From Sclerodactyla briareus (taxonomy: Eukaryota; Echinodermata; Holothuroidea; Dendrochirotida; Sclerodactylidae): 64,000 bases of DNA. The first letter of the stretch is position 1. Every line of letters starts with the position of its first letter. The position numbers and the translations under genes were made by a program. This document shows, in pieces, positions 46,243-56,709 of the stretch. The stretch covers positions 372,001 to 436,000 of the forward strand of contig JAODTK010002555.1 in assembly GCA_026419785.1 (NCBI GenBank), read 5' to 3'. The notes under the pieces were generated by a model. The model had not been told where the DNA came from. It saw only the letters and a program-made list of their open reading frames with translations, and did no database searches.

Positions 46243-48945
46243 TGCAGTTTTAATACAAGTTGAATGAAAAATGTTCACTCCGTACAAGGTATTCAGTTTG
46301 ATCCGCCTATTTACATTTTAAAAACCAAACCCTTTCTAAGTAATGTACGTGTGTTACAGTTGAGATGCGTTTTGTCGGTTTTCCGTGAATGCCAGCTATG
46401 CCTATGTGCATATAATTTAGTCATATTGTAAACAACCATATCAACCATTTGGCCATTTTCAATAAGTCATTACACAATGAGGTAACATTAGTCCGCTTTA
46501 TACGACAACCTCACAGTAACTTGACACGTTTGTTCACTGACATCCTGTCCCAGATCATATAGCTCTAAAAATAACTTCACATGCCAATCCCGTAAAACCC
46601 AGTTTTACCACCGTACCGGGCCAAAAAACAAAGCTTAGCACAACACATAGCATATGGCATGTAAAACTAGGTCCAACTTTGCGAGGGGGGCATTTTCGTC
46701 GCAAACGGTAATGCTCTTCTTTTTGTTCACCGGCCAAATCATGAATGGATATGTTCAGAGATCACTTCCTATTGATCGGAAGTGGATACGCCCACATTCC
46801 CACCGTACCCCTGTGTCTAATGGTCGATGGCGAAAACTGTTCTCATAAAGTGATTAAAGATAGCCTACCTGATTAAATGTCATCGTAATCTGTTGCAAAT
46901 ATCACTTTTCTCTACTCCGAAACAATTAAATGACGCAAAAACTAAACTCTGTTTTGCAGTTTAGATTCATGAGTACAAGCGTAGTACGAATTAACGCCGG
47001 CGCTATAGCCTAGGCATAAGCCTAGCCTAACACTGACTTTTCCTTCGTTTGCCTACATGGCTTTGAGCCTATACTTACTCGGCATCGCGATACAGTATAG
47101 GCCTATGCTCGGCATCGAGAACGAATCCGTACGTAATGTTTATGCTATGGGGGAGTAGGGTACCGCCGGCAGCTGTGGCGTCTCCAGACCTTTCACTCTA
47201 GTGGGGACGGGGGGGGGGAGCTACTTTGGTGATGGTGCAAAATCGTTGATTTTACAACATCCCATGCCCTACACTAATTTTCAGTCGGTGACCATTGGGG
47301 GGCAGTGGCGGGGGGAGGGGATGGGCCTCACTAGAGGGATCCACCCCCTTCCCTCCCCTCTGGCTACTCTTTACTGGACGACGTGGTGAAACGGCTGGGA
47401 AGGTCCGAGGGTCACACTTCGAACGGATTGGAACAGTTTTCATGCTCCAAGAGAGTGAACAGGATTGAGCACTCAGTGGCCCTCAGTGGGGGCTGGGAGC
47501 GTGATTTCAATTGAGTCCCAAATGAGCTAATACCCCCCGCCTATCCACATCCACTGTCCCGCGCGTCAATCCTGGGGAGGGGGGGTTAAAAGAGGTCTCT
47601 CCACTCCCCTTTCACCTACAGTTTGAGTACTGCCCCTCATTGACTTTCATTTTAACAACAGTGGCTGCGCCGCCCTCCCCGCATCTCTGAAACCGGACCG
47701 TACCACTCCCATCCAGACAATATGGACCCCCCCCCCCCAAAAACACAAAAAACAAAAAAAAAAAAACAGAATAGTTTTTGTGGTCAGAATTAGGGTTACC
47801 TAGGGCCGAAAGTTGGGGTCCTCAGTCGTTTGGGTGGAATGTCTGGGTGGGAATTTGTCTAGGTGTGGGCATTGTTGCGGGCGGGAGCTTTCCGGGAACC
47901 CTCTGACCCTGATTCATGCTAGCCACAGTCCATGCTGGCGCATAGGTCCCTCACACTATTTGTCTCTGAACCATACTAGTTCAGTAGTGGCAACTGGCCT
48001 GTCATAAACAGGCCCGGGGAAGGGGAACTGATAGTCTTATTGCTCCATGAGGTAGGCTAAATCCACTGCAAAGAGCAGGAACAGTGAGGGGGGTGATGGG
48101 TCGAGGCTCACAATGCACCCAAATCCTCATAGAATATAGGCTGCATCGAAGATTGAAATGGCTATCCATTAAATGTTGCCTGAAAAAATTGGTAGTTAGT
48201 TACATTCCTCTGGCTGTCCAGCTGCTATTAGTATTACTTCATGCTGGGAGTTAACCCTGTATAGGTCCCTTATGATAAGTATTTTCTTCAAACTGCCACC
48301 GCCGTGCAACAAACTGAACCACATGCAAACTTTAGGCAGCCCTGGCAGAATAGTGACAGCTCATGTGGTGGTAGGACTGCCTAATTTGAAATCCTCAGCT
48401 CAAGAAGGCCCCAATCTGGAATCCACGAGGACCATGCCGCTCATGAAGATGAACATAAGGGCTGTAACTAAATCCCTGTAACCCTGCTTAGGATGCCGGG
48501 TCAGATCATTATATTTATTTCAAGATCAGGCTTTCGCAGAACCTCCGGGAAGTGGAAAAATTAGTCCAGCCAGGGTACACCCTTGCTGTACTAATTTGCA
48601 ATATGCAACCACAATGGGACTATTCAATGACAGAATAAAAAGGGAGCTTTTTAAACTCACTATAAATAACAGAAAATGGTATTGAGAAGGCATAATAAAG
48701 CATGTGATATGCAATTTGACAGATGTTTATTGACTAATATAATATTCAGCTAAACCAACTATTAACAATAAGTCATAAGAAACACACTTGCATTAATGGA
48801 AAATAATAAATCTAAGTTTGGCAGAGTTTTATAAAAGTTGCATAGCACACTAACTTGCATACAGGTGATATCATTTGAAACCATGTTTATGTGACTGTAT
48901 ACATTTCGCTACAACAACTATATATGTAACAATAGTAATAAGAAA
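46243..48945. other. No recognisable gene; several G/C and A tracts
   Basis: 46985-47110 carries 'TAGGCCTA'-type simple motifs. G runs at 47210-47218, 47298-47322; C and A tracts at 47727-47766. The frames at 47201-47443 are G/C-run artefacts. A short inverted pair 'cactctagtgggg' / 'cctcactagaggg' (about 47197 and 47328) may be incidental. Confidence 0.35.
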
Positions 48946-48951
48946 CCACTA

Positions 48952-49140
48952 TCATGAATGAATCCTATAGAATATGCAACAGTATGCAAAGCCTTGTCTA
49001 AAAAATTGAATAGCACACGACTCAACATTGGAATACAACGCCATTTTGCTCACAACCAGTTGAATAAATTGGCAAACCTTAGCTGGTGTGTTAGCATGGC
49101 GCATTAACTCATTATTCAATTCCAGGATTGCTTCATTCAA
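48952..49140 (-). CDS. Coding-like exon, unknown
   Basis: The minus-strand frame reads 'MNEAILELNNELMRHANTPA', then 'KVCQFIQLVVSKMALYSNVE'. It has regular heptad-like hydrophobic spacing suggesting an alpha-helical segment. The frame is open in an AT-rich region and looks more protein-like than its surroundings. It lies 1.1 kb downstream, on the same strand, of the 50080-50930 coding-like segment and could be a later exon of the same gene. No domain is recognised and no firm splice sites were assigned. Confidence 0.25.
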   Translation of the reverse strand: MNEAILELNNELMRHANTPAKVCQFIQLVVSKMALYSNVESCAIQFFRQGFAYCCIFYRIHS

Positions 49141-49179
49141 GGTGATATATTATGTTTTGGAGCCCCAAGTGTGGTTTCT

Positions 49180-50070
49180 CTCCCATACTGACTTCCATGA
49201 CAATTTCTTGTGTGGCAGTAAATTCTGTATGCCCATATTTTCAACTGTTATGAATGAAATGATTCATAACTTTTAGCAGGAGGTCTCAGGAATCGTTAAA
49301 ACGAACTTAAGTGTAACATTCGGAGCAATTTCGCCTAAAAGAGTAATACAGAGGGCCAATGACCAACTAAGCGTTGGCAAGAAATCTCTCATATCAACTG
49401 CAACTGAGCCTATAGAAAGACATTACATTTTAATCGAGCATGCAGATGTTGGAGGTGGTGGGCATGTGGCCAAAATCTATTTTTCCCCTCTGACTTGCAC
49501 CCCAAATCCCTCCCCCCAATGAACCCACTATTTTGGCTGCAAATAGCCTCCTTTTGCAAAAGTTTCCTCGTTTCCCTGGCTTGAACGTGACCTAGATCCC
49601 CCGTTTCTCTCACTCCTCTGTGCACATCACTGATTACATTCTCTCTGAGAACATTTTCATTTGAATGCATCTTTCTTAGATGCTAACTGGGGGGGGGGGG
49701 GCGCTTGGCAGGCTTTTTTGGGAGGTAGCTCAGTCCCCACCCCCTTCATAAAACTGCACCTCTCATGGGTATACCTGCGCCAGGTGAAATGGGGGGAATG
49801 GGGACCACAGCCCCACCTTCATTCCCAGAGAATGAACTAGTGTATTAAGATTAGAAGTCAATTACACCAGCCCCTTTCGCACATTTAATAAGATCAACCA
49901 AACCAAATCAACCTTATGGTGTATGCGTCTATTGAGTGACTCACTTCTGCCAGTCGTTTCATAACACCTCCCCCCCCCCCCGCCGTTTACATAACCCCCC
50001 CCCCCCCCTCCACATGATACCTACTTTTTGCAGGACTCCTGGTGTGACCCCGCCCTTCCAAATACTACCA
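49180..50070. other. No recognisable gene; G and C tracts
   Basis: G tract at 49689-49700, C tracts at 49970-49981 and 49997-50009. The frame at 49410-49670 (minus) looks like repeat sequence rather than coding. Confidence 0.4.
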
Positions 50071-50079
50071 CTGACCCTT

Positions 50080-50930
50080 CTATTCTTCTTCAACTCTAAT
50101 GAAGGTGAACTGCATCAGGTATCCAGTCTGTTCTGCTTTATGCATTATTGGACCACATATCACTTCTTGTGGTTTGGGATCTGAAGTATGTTTTGGTAAT
50201 ACACATTCACTTTTTTCCAGACCTTGTTGAGTGAACATACCAATGCTGCCAAATTGAGTTAGCAAGTCTGGTACATGGGCCACAAGAACATGTATATAAG
50301 GGTGACATGGCGCTTCTATCAACTATACAACACGTCTGAACCACTCGTTTAACCTTTGCTCGAAATCCTGCGACTCTTTCTCGCATGAGGGGGAACACCT
50401 GTACCTCGAAGTTGCCCAATGATCTCGTAGAAACTGGACATAAGTGTTCAATCCTCTGCAACTTACTAGCATCCAGCTTCAGGGAGTATCTCTGATATCC
50501 AGACTTTAGGAGAAAGTCTGTGTTTTGTGTTGCCCCTCAATGTTGGCCACTTTCAACTTCTTGGAGTCCCTGCCAACAATAAACCGAAATCTCCTACCAC
50601 ACCGAGCATCTTCAAGCATTTCTCCCAGACGGGAGCGTAGTGTATTTACAGCGATCAAAGTCGGTGATAGTTTTAGACTACGATAGCATCAAGCCTCCGC
50701 GCATCAAATATGAGCAGTTTACTCAGGGTATCTCAATTCTTAGGACAAAGCAGATTATCAATTACAACCTGTGAGATGGTTAAGGATGAATAATTGGGGG
50801 ATTCGGAGCAATTGAACTTCTGCCGTTTGACTTCTTGGGGATATTTGGGCACATGCCTCATATCGGATACAGTGCGACTCTTTCCCTTACCACCAGGATA
50901 TAACCCAATGTGTCGGAAGGTATAAAACAA
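50080..50930 (-). pseudogene. Fragment of an uncharacterised multicopy animal protein family ('FTQQGLEK' type)
   Basis: Joining minus-strand frames gives 'LRSRLGEMLEDARCGRRF' (about 50595-50650), 'LSTRSLGNFEVQVFPLMRER' like sequence (about 50375-50445), then 'HPYIHVLVAHVPDLLTQFGS' and 'GMFTQQGLEK' (about 50215-50310), then 'MHKAEQTGYLMQ' (about 50115-50150). The TPYxHxLVxHVPxxLxxxGxxxxFxQQGxEK arrangement is one I recall from uncharacterised, often repeated proteins of sponges, cnidarians and echinoderms. I cannot name a domain or function. At least two frameshifts are needed, so it is either broken or affected by sequence errors. Upstream frame 50733-50930 may belong to it. Confidence 0.4.
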
Positions 50931-50939
50931 TCTCGAAGG

Positions 50940-52900
50940 ACACGTGCGTTAATGCATGGATGATTAGAAACAGGATGCATAGTTCAATCCCTACCACACA
51001 TAGCAGGATTTGTAGTCACCCCCCAAGGGTAGTAAAGAAACCTTGTATCCATGACCTCCTAGCAGTTGCGCCCCTCTTGCACTCCTCATAATCTCTTCTA
51101 ACATCTGCTGATGTTTCGGAGAGTGCATCATATCCCTCACTAACTATCCTGGAATATTGTAACAACAATTAACCTCACTCGCCAAGCCTCGGATCGTTTA
51201 TGATTGTAAAGGTGAAATTCAACAACATGAAGGGTTTTGCCATCCATGTGCCATCACCAGATAATTTAACCTTAATCTCATCCCCACTTTGGACGCACCC
51301 AGCCCACTCGAGTTTTGTTTATCTCGCTTCAGTTGTGAACCAAAAGTGGCGCGTTGGAAGCCTACTTGTCCAGTAGGGGTGGGAAGAACATCACCTGACA
51401 CCTGCTTATCTGTGCTTGCTTTCTTTTTCCACCTGATGATACTGGTATTAGGTGTGAGGCACGCCAAGGCCCTGTATCTTCATCTGATTCCAAAAATCTG
51501 TCTTTTATATATAAAAGCAAATTTAAGGTTTATCAATGCTGTTACAACAGCTGTTTGATTCCTCACCACCAACCCAATATTTGTTTTGCTGTTGCTTTGA
51601 TCTATGTTTACAACCTCCCTTTATGTGGCTTGCAAACCTGATCCTCAAGAATCTTAAGCGGCCTACAATTTTCTCGTACTTCTTTGGCAATGCGGTAGGA
51701 GTGCCTACGGAATATAGACCAAGCGCTTGTAACGCTTCGCCCCTGTATTTATTGACAATCTGCCATGGATAGATATTGTCAGATGCTGGGAGTTCTTGCT
51801 CGGCCATGCTCAGCCTCCTGTGATAGGGTTTCATTTTTTATTTTTCTAATGTGGCAACTTTTCTAAGAGGTTAATGGTTTTCAACTCATTGCTGTTGACA
51901 TTTAGGAACCCTGTGGATTTTTGTCAGCCACCGCTGGAATAGCAGTGCTTGTTTTCCTCCCACCTTGCCATGATTTTAACCTTTTGCTTTGAGAACCGAG
52001 GAGCTTTAGTCTTATTGCCTGCTGCAGTCTATCAGTGTACAATAGGAAACATTTTGCTGCTTACATATGAGGTCAATAGCCTTTCGTTATTCACTATCTC
52101 TTTACAATGGATTACTAACAACATATCTTTGTACTCTGATGTAGGGATTGGTAATTGCTTAGATGCATTCCATCATCACACCAACACCAAGAGTAATCAA
52201 TCATATAAAATACCTTCATGCTACTATCCCCCAGTGGACGCTGAACAATGAAATACATGGAAAGTGGAGTCTCATATTAGCATACAGCTGACGCTGATTG
52301 CAGCTTCAAATACAGCTTAACACCCTAAAACATATCTGGTTTAATCAGAGGGTGTGTCTTGGTCTAACGAGTATGCTCGGGTGGATGGACAGCATCAAAT
52401 CCTTACCTATTCAGTGAACAAAGGAGAAACTCTAAAATGTGACTACACAATACCTGTCCCCTGGCCCTCCAGGGGTAGCCCAGGATCGGTCTGGTGAGGT
52501 CCGCTTCCGTGGCATCACCCTTACAAATTGAAATTTCATAAATACCTGATCATATTTAGGTCACTCCATTCCAGGCTACTTTCTCCAAAGGCTTGTGATG
52601 AATGCAGAGAGATGCTCACTGAACCAGGGTAAACATAAGAGTTTTTCCTCCTCAGGAGTCCTCTCTCCATCCACTTGGGGGCCAAATTTCTCATCTAGTT
52701 CACTGTTGTATTCACATTCAGTGGCGCGAATTAGGGGCTACCCAAATCACTGCTTGCCACATCAAATTCGTGTCTCGAATTCATCACGATCTTGGTGTCC
52801 TTCCTTTCCGAAATCCAACCAGCTTTCGCTTGATGTCAATTTGCAATCGAATGCAAAACACTTCACACCTACATTCAAGAACTGTCAGTAGCGAATTCCT
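50940..52900. other. Scattered minus-strand coding-like frames, unassigned
   Basis: Minus-strand frames at 51219-51467 and 51523-51834 ('PKKYEKIVGRLRFLRIRF') and 52585-52720 ('NSELDEKFGPQVDGERTPEE') are polar and protein-like. They share strand with the segments at 50080-50930 and 52935-53009. They may be exons or decayed coding sequence. No domain is recognised. Confidence 0.25.
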
Positions 52901-52934
52901 CCAGTAATCAATCTTAGCTACCTTGCTTTGAAGC

Positions 52935-53009
52935 CATTCGTCATAGCGCTTGCTCCACCCTGGGTACCGTCACCAGTATCGTATCTGCAGTCTCTTGAAG
53001 AACCTTTGA
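52935..53009 (-). pseudogene. Chromo-barrel (Tudor-knot)-like exon, broken
   Basis: The minus strand reads 'FFKRLQIRYW', a TGA, then 'RYPGWSKRYDEWLQSK'. The xYxGWxxRYDEWl core is the signature of the chromo-barrel fold in MRG15-, MSL3- and ARID4-type chromatin proteins, where it binds methylated histone tails. An AAG precedes the segment and GTAGCT follows it, so it could be a single exon. The in-frame TGA sits where a hydrophobic residue is usual; a mutation or a base error would explain it. Only this short stretch is recognisable and the rest of the protein is unknown. Confidence 0.4.
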
Positions 53010-53407
53010 ATGAAACAAAATGAAGAGTTTCAATGAAATCAGCCTTTTACAATTTGAACCTCATTGCAAATATTGATGATTGCTTAAAAATGTCAAAGTT
53101 ATGACTGAAGGCCCAGGTAATACAGCTCATAGCCGTACCATATTGATGCACATAATGTTATGTTATGTTCAATCCAGCAGTATTGGCATGGTTGTTTGGA
53201 AGTTGGAATCTCCATTACATGTGAGTTAACTAATATATATTGAGTAAACAATCCTATGGCTGTGACCGAGCACCCGGGTCTGCTGAACATGTCGGGACCC
53301 CCGGGGTAAGAAAATGCCATACTCGATACCCCGAAAAAAATAGAACTGATTAATACCAACTCCAGTACCATCTGTGTCTTTCTTTTTCTTTTGAATAATG
53401 TTCTTAC

Positions 53408-53428
53408 CTCATAGATGAGCGCAGCCAT
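53408..53428 (-). other. Possible first coding exon (7 codons) with splice donor
   Basis: ATG GCT GCG CTC ATC TAT GAG is followed directly by GTAAGAA, a good donor, on the minus strand. It lies 400 bp upstream of the chromo-barrel-like segment on the same strand. Short enough to be chance. Confidence 0.2.
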
Positions 53429-53429
53429 G

Positions 53430-54452
53430 AACTAATTGTCTATATTTTTTTTGTAAGCGTTAGCTGATCGCGATTGCCTTTATAAAATACTCCCCAATCT
53501 TTACACATCATTTTACCGTACCTAGGCTACTTTGATTGAATCAAATTGCGATCATTGCCGATCCGAAACGTCGTGTATGATATGCTATATAAACGGGTCG
53601 GCGGCTAGCACAGTGCATAACGCACAATACTTAACTTAAATAAATTTCGGATTCTTCCGATCTTGCTTGTACCAATTGTGTACACTTGCAGTCCCACCAC
53701 ACGAGACACGAATCACACGACACCCAAGGCTATACTGTTAAAATACAGTAACCTGTCACAGTGTGGGTCTCGGACTCGCTTGTACCTAAAAATTACTGCA
53801 AGCGGGCGAGTGGGCGAACGCTGGTTGGTACAGGCCGTACGACGCGCGGAAGCTCAAGGATTTGCAGTGTTTTGGTTAAGGATTGTGAGGGTGACCGGCA
53901 AAGTAAAGTTATTCCTGTGGACAAATAGCCCAGTTTGATTTGCTTCGATTGTCGGTAACGCGGGGGGGAGATTAAATGAGTGTTATGATGTCTGTCCATT
54001 GTCCAGCTACCATGGGAAGAAGTTTTAAAAGCATTATTTGATGATTCACAACCAATTAACAGGAGCTGGCAGGCGTAAATGGTGCATAAATCGCACTCAA
54101 AAACGAGTGTGGTGTACACTTCGTAGCCTATGCATCATTCACTACATAGGATAGGGTTAAATCTGTAGGGGACTGGCAATTTTTTGCACAATTTGCGTTG
54201 CCTTTATTTAAAAAACGGGTACCCGGGTACCCGCACGAAATTGTTAAAGACGAGACCCGGGCGGAAGGAAAAAAAAATACCATGAAAATCACCACTTTAA
54301 AATCATCAGAAGAAAAAGTTCCTCTATTTCAAAACAGTTGCCACTCTTTCCATTTAGGCTCGGCGGCAGGACGTCGCTTCAAAGGAATGTACTTGATGCG
54401 CAAGTATTGAGAGGGCTCTATAAAATCCTGGCTTATCCTGCGGACACTGCAC
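53430..54452. other. No recognisable gene; 18-bp perfect palindrome
   Basis: CGGGTACCCGGGTACCCG at 54216-54233 equals its own reverse complement. A related 'acccgggt' and 'gacccccgggg' cluster lies at 53268-53305. A plus-strand TATATAAA at 53586 has no gene attached to it. Nothing coding is recognised. Confidence 0.5.
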
Positions 54453-54460
54453 ACTTTCTC

Positions 54461-55235
54461 CAGGTGTGGCGCCAGGATTTCCCCGACGGGGGGTCCGAGT
54501 TCCCCGACGGGGGGGGGGGGACGGCGGGGGGGGGGGCAGTCACTTACGGGCTCACCCTGCCCCCTAAGTCAGAACCGCATGTTTGATGGTTTTTTTAATT
54601 TTTGAAAATTTTCTGAAGAAAAAAAAAACACGAACAAAAATGTGAAATACAAAGTGGAGAGCAAGTTTACTTTATATAGCTTCCCACTCAAAGCAGATGC
54701 CCTTATTAGTAGAAATAGGAGTCAGGTATTCCCGATAACTGCACAGGAAAAAATTACCTGGGCACTGCGTCGTGAAAGCACACCACTCTACACAGAGGCA
54801 AAACAGTGATAGACGGCAGAACGAGCATCCTCCCGCAAACGAATTGTAACATTATCTCTTGACACGGACATTCGAAGATATCCATAAGGTGTGTATCTAT
54901 CTTTATATTCCACGATTGTATAGCATGTAGGAAGATGATTACGTGATCTTAAACTCGAGCGAGGGACTTGGCATTACTATAGAAAGATATGTAGGCGCGG
55001 CGAAGCGCGCGAAAATTTCAGCTTCAATATAGGAATTTCACTATAAAGAGTAGTTGGAAAATATTTTATACTGCGGGGCAAAAAGCCTGGGGGGTGTGTA
55101 CATGTTAGCGTACCCACTCGGGCTCCCGACGAGATGGGAAAAAAATTCCCCGACGGGGGGGGGGGGCAGTTCCCCGACGGGGGGGGATCATGGCCCCAAT
55201 GCCCCTTCCTCCCCCCCCCCGCTGGCGCACCCCTG
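54461..55235. mobile_element. hAT-type non-autonomous DNA transposon (775 bp) with exact 8-bp target duplication
   Basis: ACTTTCTC is duplicated exactly at 54453-54460 and 55236-55243. The left end starts CAGGTGTGGCGCCAG; the right end read inward on the minus strand starts CAGGGGTGCGCCAG, forming an imperfect terminal inverted repeat. TTCCCCGACGGGG occurs twice near the left end (54479-54491, 54500-54512) and twice near the right (55146-55158, 55170-55182). A CGCG-rich subterminal motif at 54993-55016 matches, inverted, the one in the element at 26539. No transposase. Confidence 0.8.
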
Positions 55236-55243
55236 ACTTTCTC

Positions 55244-56395
55244 TTGGCTTTAGTGCAGTGGGGTTCCATCCGCAATTACAGAATATAATAGGACAAGATA
55301 ATATCATATGGTGCCAAAATTTTCCTGCCAATGAAAGCTGCCGATAGGTATGACGTCACTATGGCATCAAATTTCATAGGCTACATGGCCTACAATAAGC
55401 TTACATGTAGTTGTCTTCATTTGGTCTGACAGTAGGCCCATTGTGGCTGGGCCAGTGGGTATAGTATTAGCAAGGATTTTCCAGCAGGAGGAGCACATTC
55501 CCATATGGGAAGATCAGTAGAAGAATTAGGATTTTAATGCACTTTCAAACGAGAAAACATGGTTTTGGCGCCAAATAGTTGGCAGTTTGGGCAAATGGAG
55601 ATTAATCAAATTGGTCACGATTTTCTGTATTTTTGTCTAGTCCAAAACAAAGTTATGTGATATAGGAGTGAAAGAATCCATTATCTCAGTCTTTCAGACC
55701 AACAAATTTATGACGGCCAATTTATATCCAGGCCGAATTTTGGACTAAAATATAGACGCAAATTCACAAACGGACCAAATTACCTTTGCGAAAAAATTGA
55801 TTGTCTTCCAAAGAATGTTCGGAATGATTACGCACACAACTGTTGTAGTTAAATTAAAATGTATGCCAAAAAAAAAATATGCATCCATGCGGTTGTTCGT
55901 TTTGCATTTTATACACGCTGACTGACTCGACGTACCGACCGAGTCGATCGGTACACTCGACGTATCTCCTGACTGTGCAGGATGATGGCAAACACAACCA
56001 TGATCGGTTGTAATCAAGATTTTTTTTAGTTGTCATAGAGAAATATTTTGTACCTATGAGGGTTATAGATCCATCATGGCTGCAGACAGGCAAACCCTGA
56101 TATTGGACAAGGCCTACTGACCATTTTTATTGTTACCGTTGCTGCAGTTATGCTACAATACGTGCTGTCGGAAAATGAAAAACCAATTACGAGTACATTA
56201 GGGCCTAGAGGACGGTGGTGTGACCGCAGGCTTCAATTCAACAAATATGAGGCAGCTGGCCTAGAATACGGGTCTTTGAATAAATACCCCCATCTCCGAT
56301 GTTCTTGTGAAATGACCCAAGCCTAGTATGGAGATCACAGAGTTGCAGCTGTGGGGCATTCTATAAATAATTCTCCCGCACCCCCTTCCCCCCCT
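55244..56395. other. No recognisable gene
   Basis: AT-rich to balanced. The minus frames at 55745-56093 and 56261-56509 are not recognised. C-rich patch at 56378-56395 just before the inverted MITE pair. Confidence 0.4.
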
Positions 56396-56398
56396 ATT

Positions 56399-56543
56399 CA
56401 TAGACCTTTTCGCAAAGCGTTTTGCGTGCAATTGTGCGGACTGTCTTGGTGGTACTCTCCTGAGCTTCGAACAATCAGTGCAACCACCGTATCGAGAAAT
56501 CCCCCACAATGCAACCGTATCGCGTATTTGCGAAAAGGTCTAC
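56399..56543 (+). mobile_element. MITE-like unit, left copy of an inverted pair
   Basis: About 145 bp bounded by near-perfect inverted termini, CATAGACCTTTTCGCAAA at the left and TTTGCGAAAAGGTCTACG at the right. Interior landmarks are 'ctgagcttcgaacaatcag' and 'aaatcccccacaatgcaacc'. The neighbouring unit at 56563-56704 is the same element in the opposite orientation. No coding. Confidence 0.75.
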
Positions 56544-56562
56544 GACCTAATTTATATAGGAT

Positions 56563-56704
56563 CATAGACCTTTTGCAATATAGTGATACGGTGAATGGTG
56601 GGGGATTTTCAATACAGGGTTGCCGCTGATAATCGAAGCTCAGGAAGAGCCCGAAGGACCAGTCCCACATTCCCCGCAAAATGCTATTTGCGGAAAGGTC
56701 TATA
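56563..56704 (-). mobile_element. MITE-like unit, right copy of an inverted pair
   Basis: Reverse-complement relative of 56399-56543, with the same terminal AGACCTTT-type repeats and the interior 'cgaagctcaggaagagc' and 'gaatggtgggggattttc'. The spacer between copies is 19 bp ('acctaatttatataggatc'-like). The 154-codon minus frame crossing both copies (56398-56862) is a by-product. Confidence 0.75.
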
Positions 56705-56709
56705 GGCCA

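Noticed and set aside
52466..52480. CCCCTGGCCCTCCAGGGG hairpin as a transposon end
   Set aside because: It is a short isolated hairpin; no partner end or target duplication was found.
53586..53593. TATATAAA as a core promoter on the plus strand
   Set aside because: No plausible coding sequence follows within the next kilobase, and such motifs are common in AT-rich DNA.
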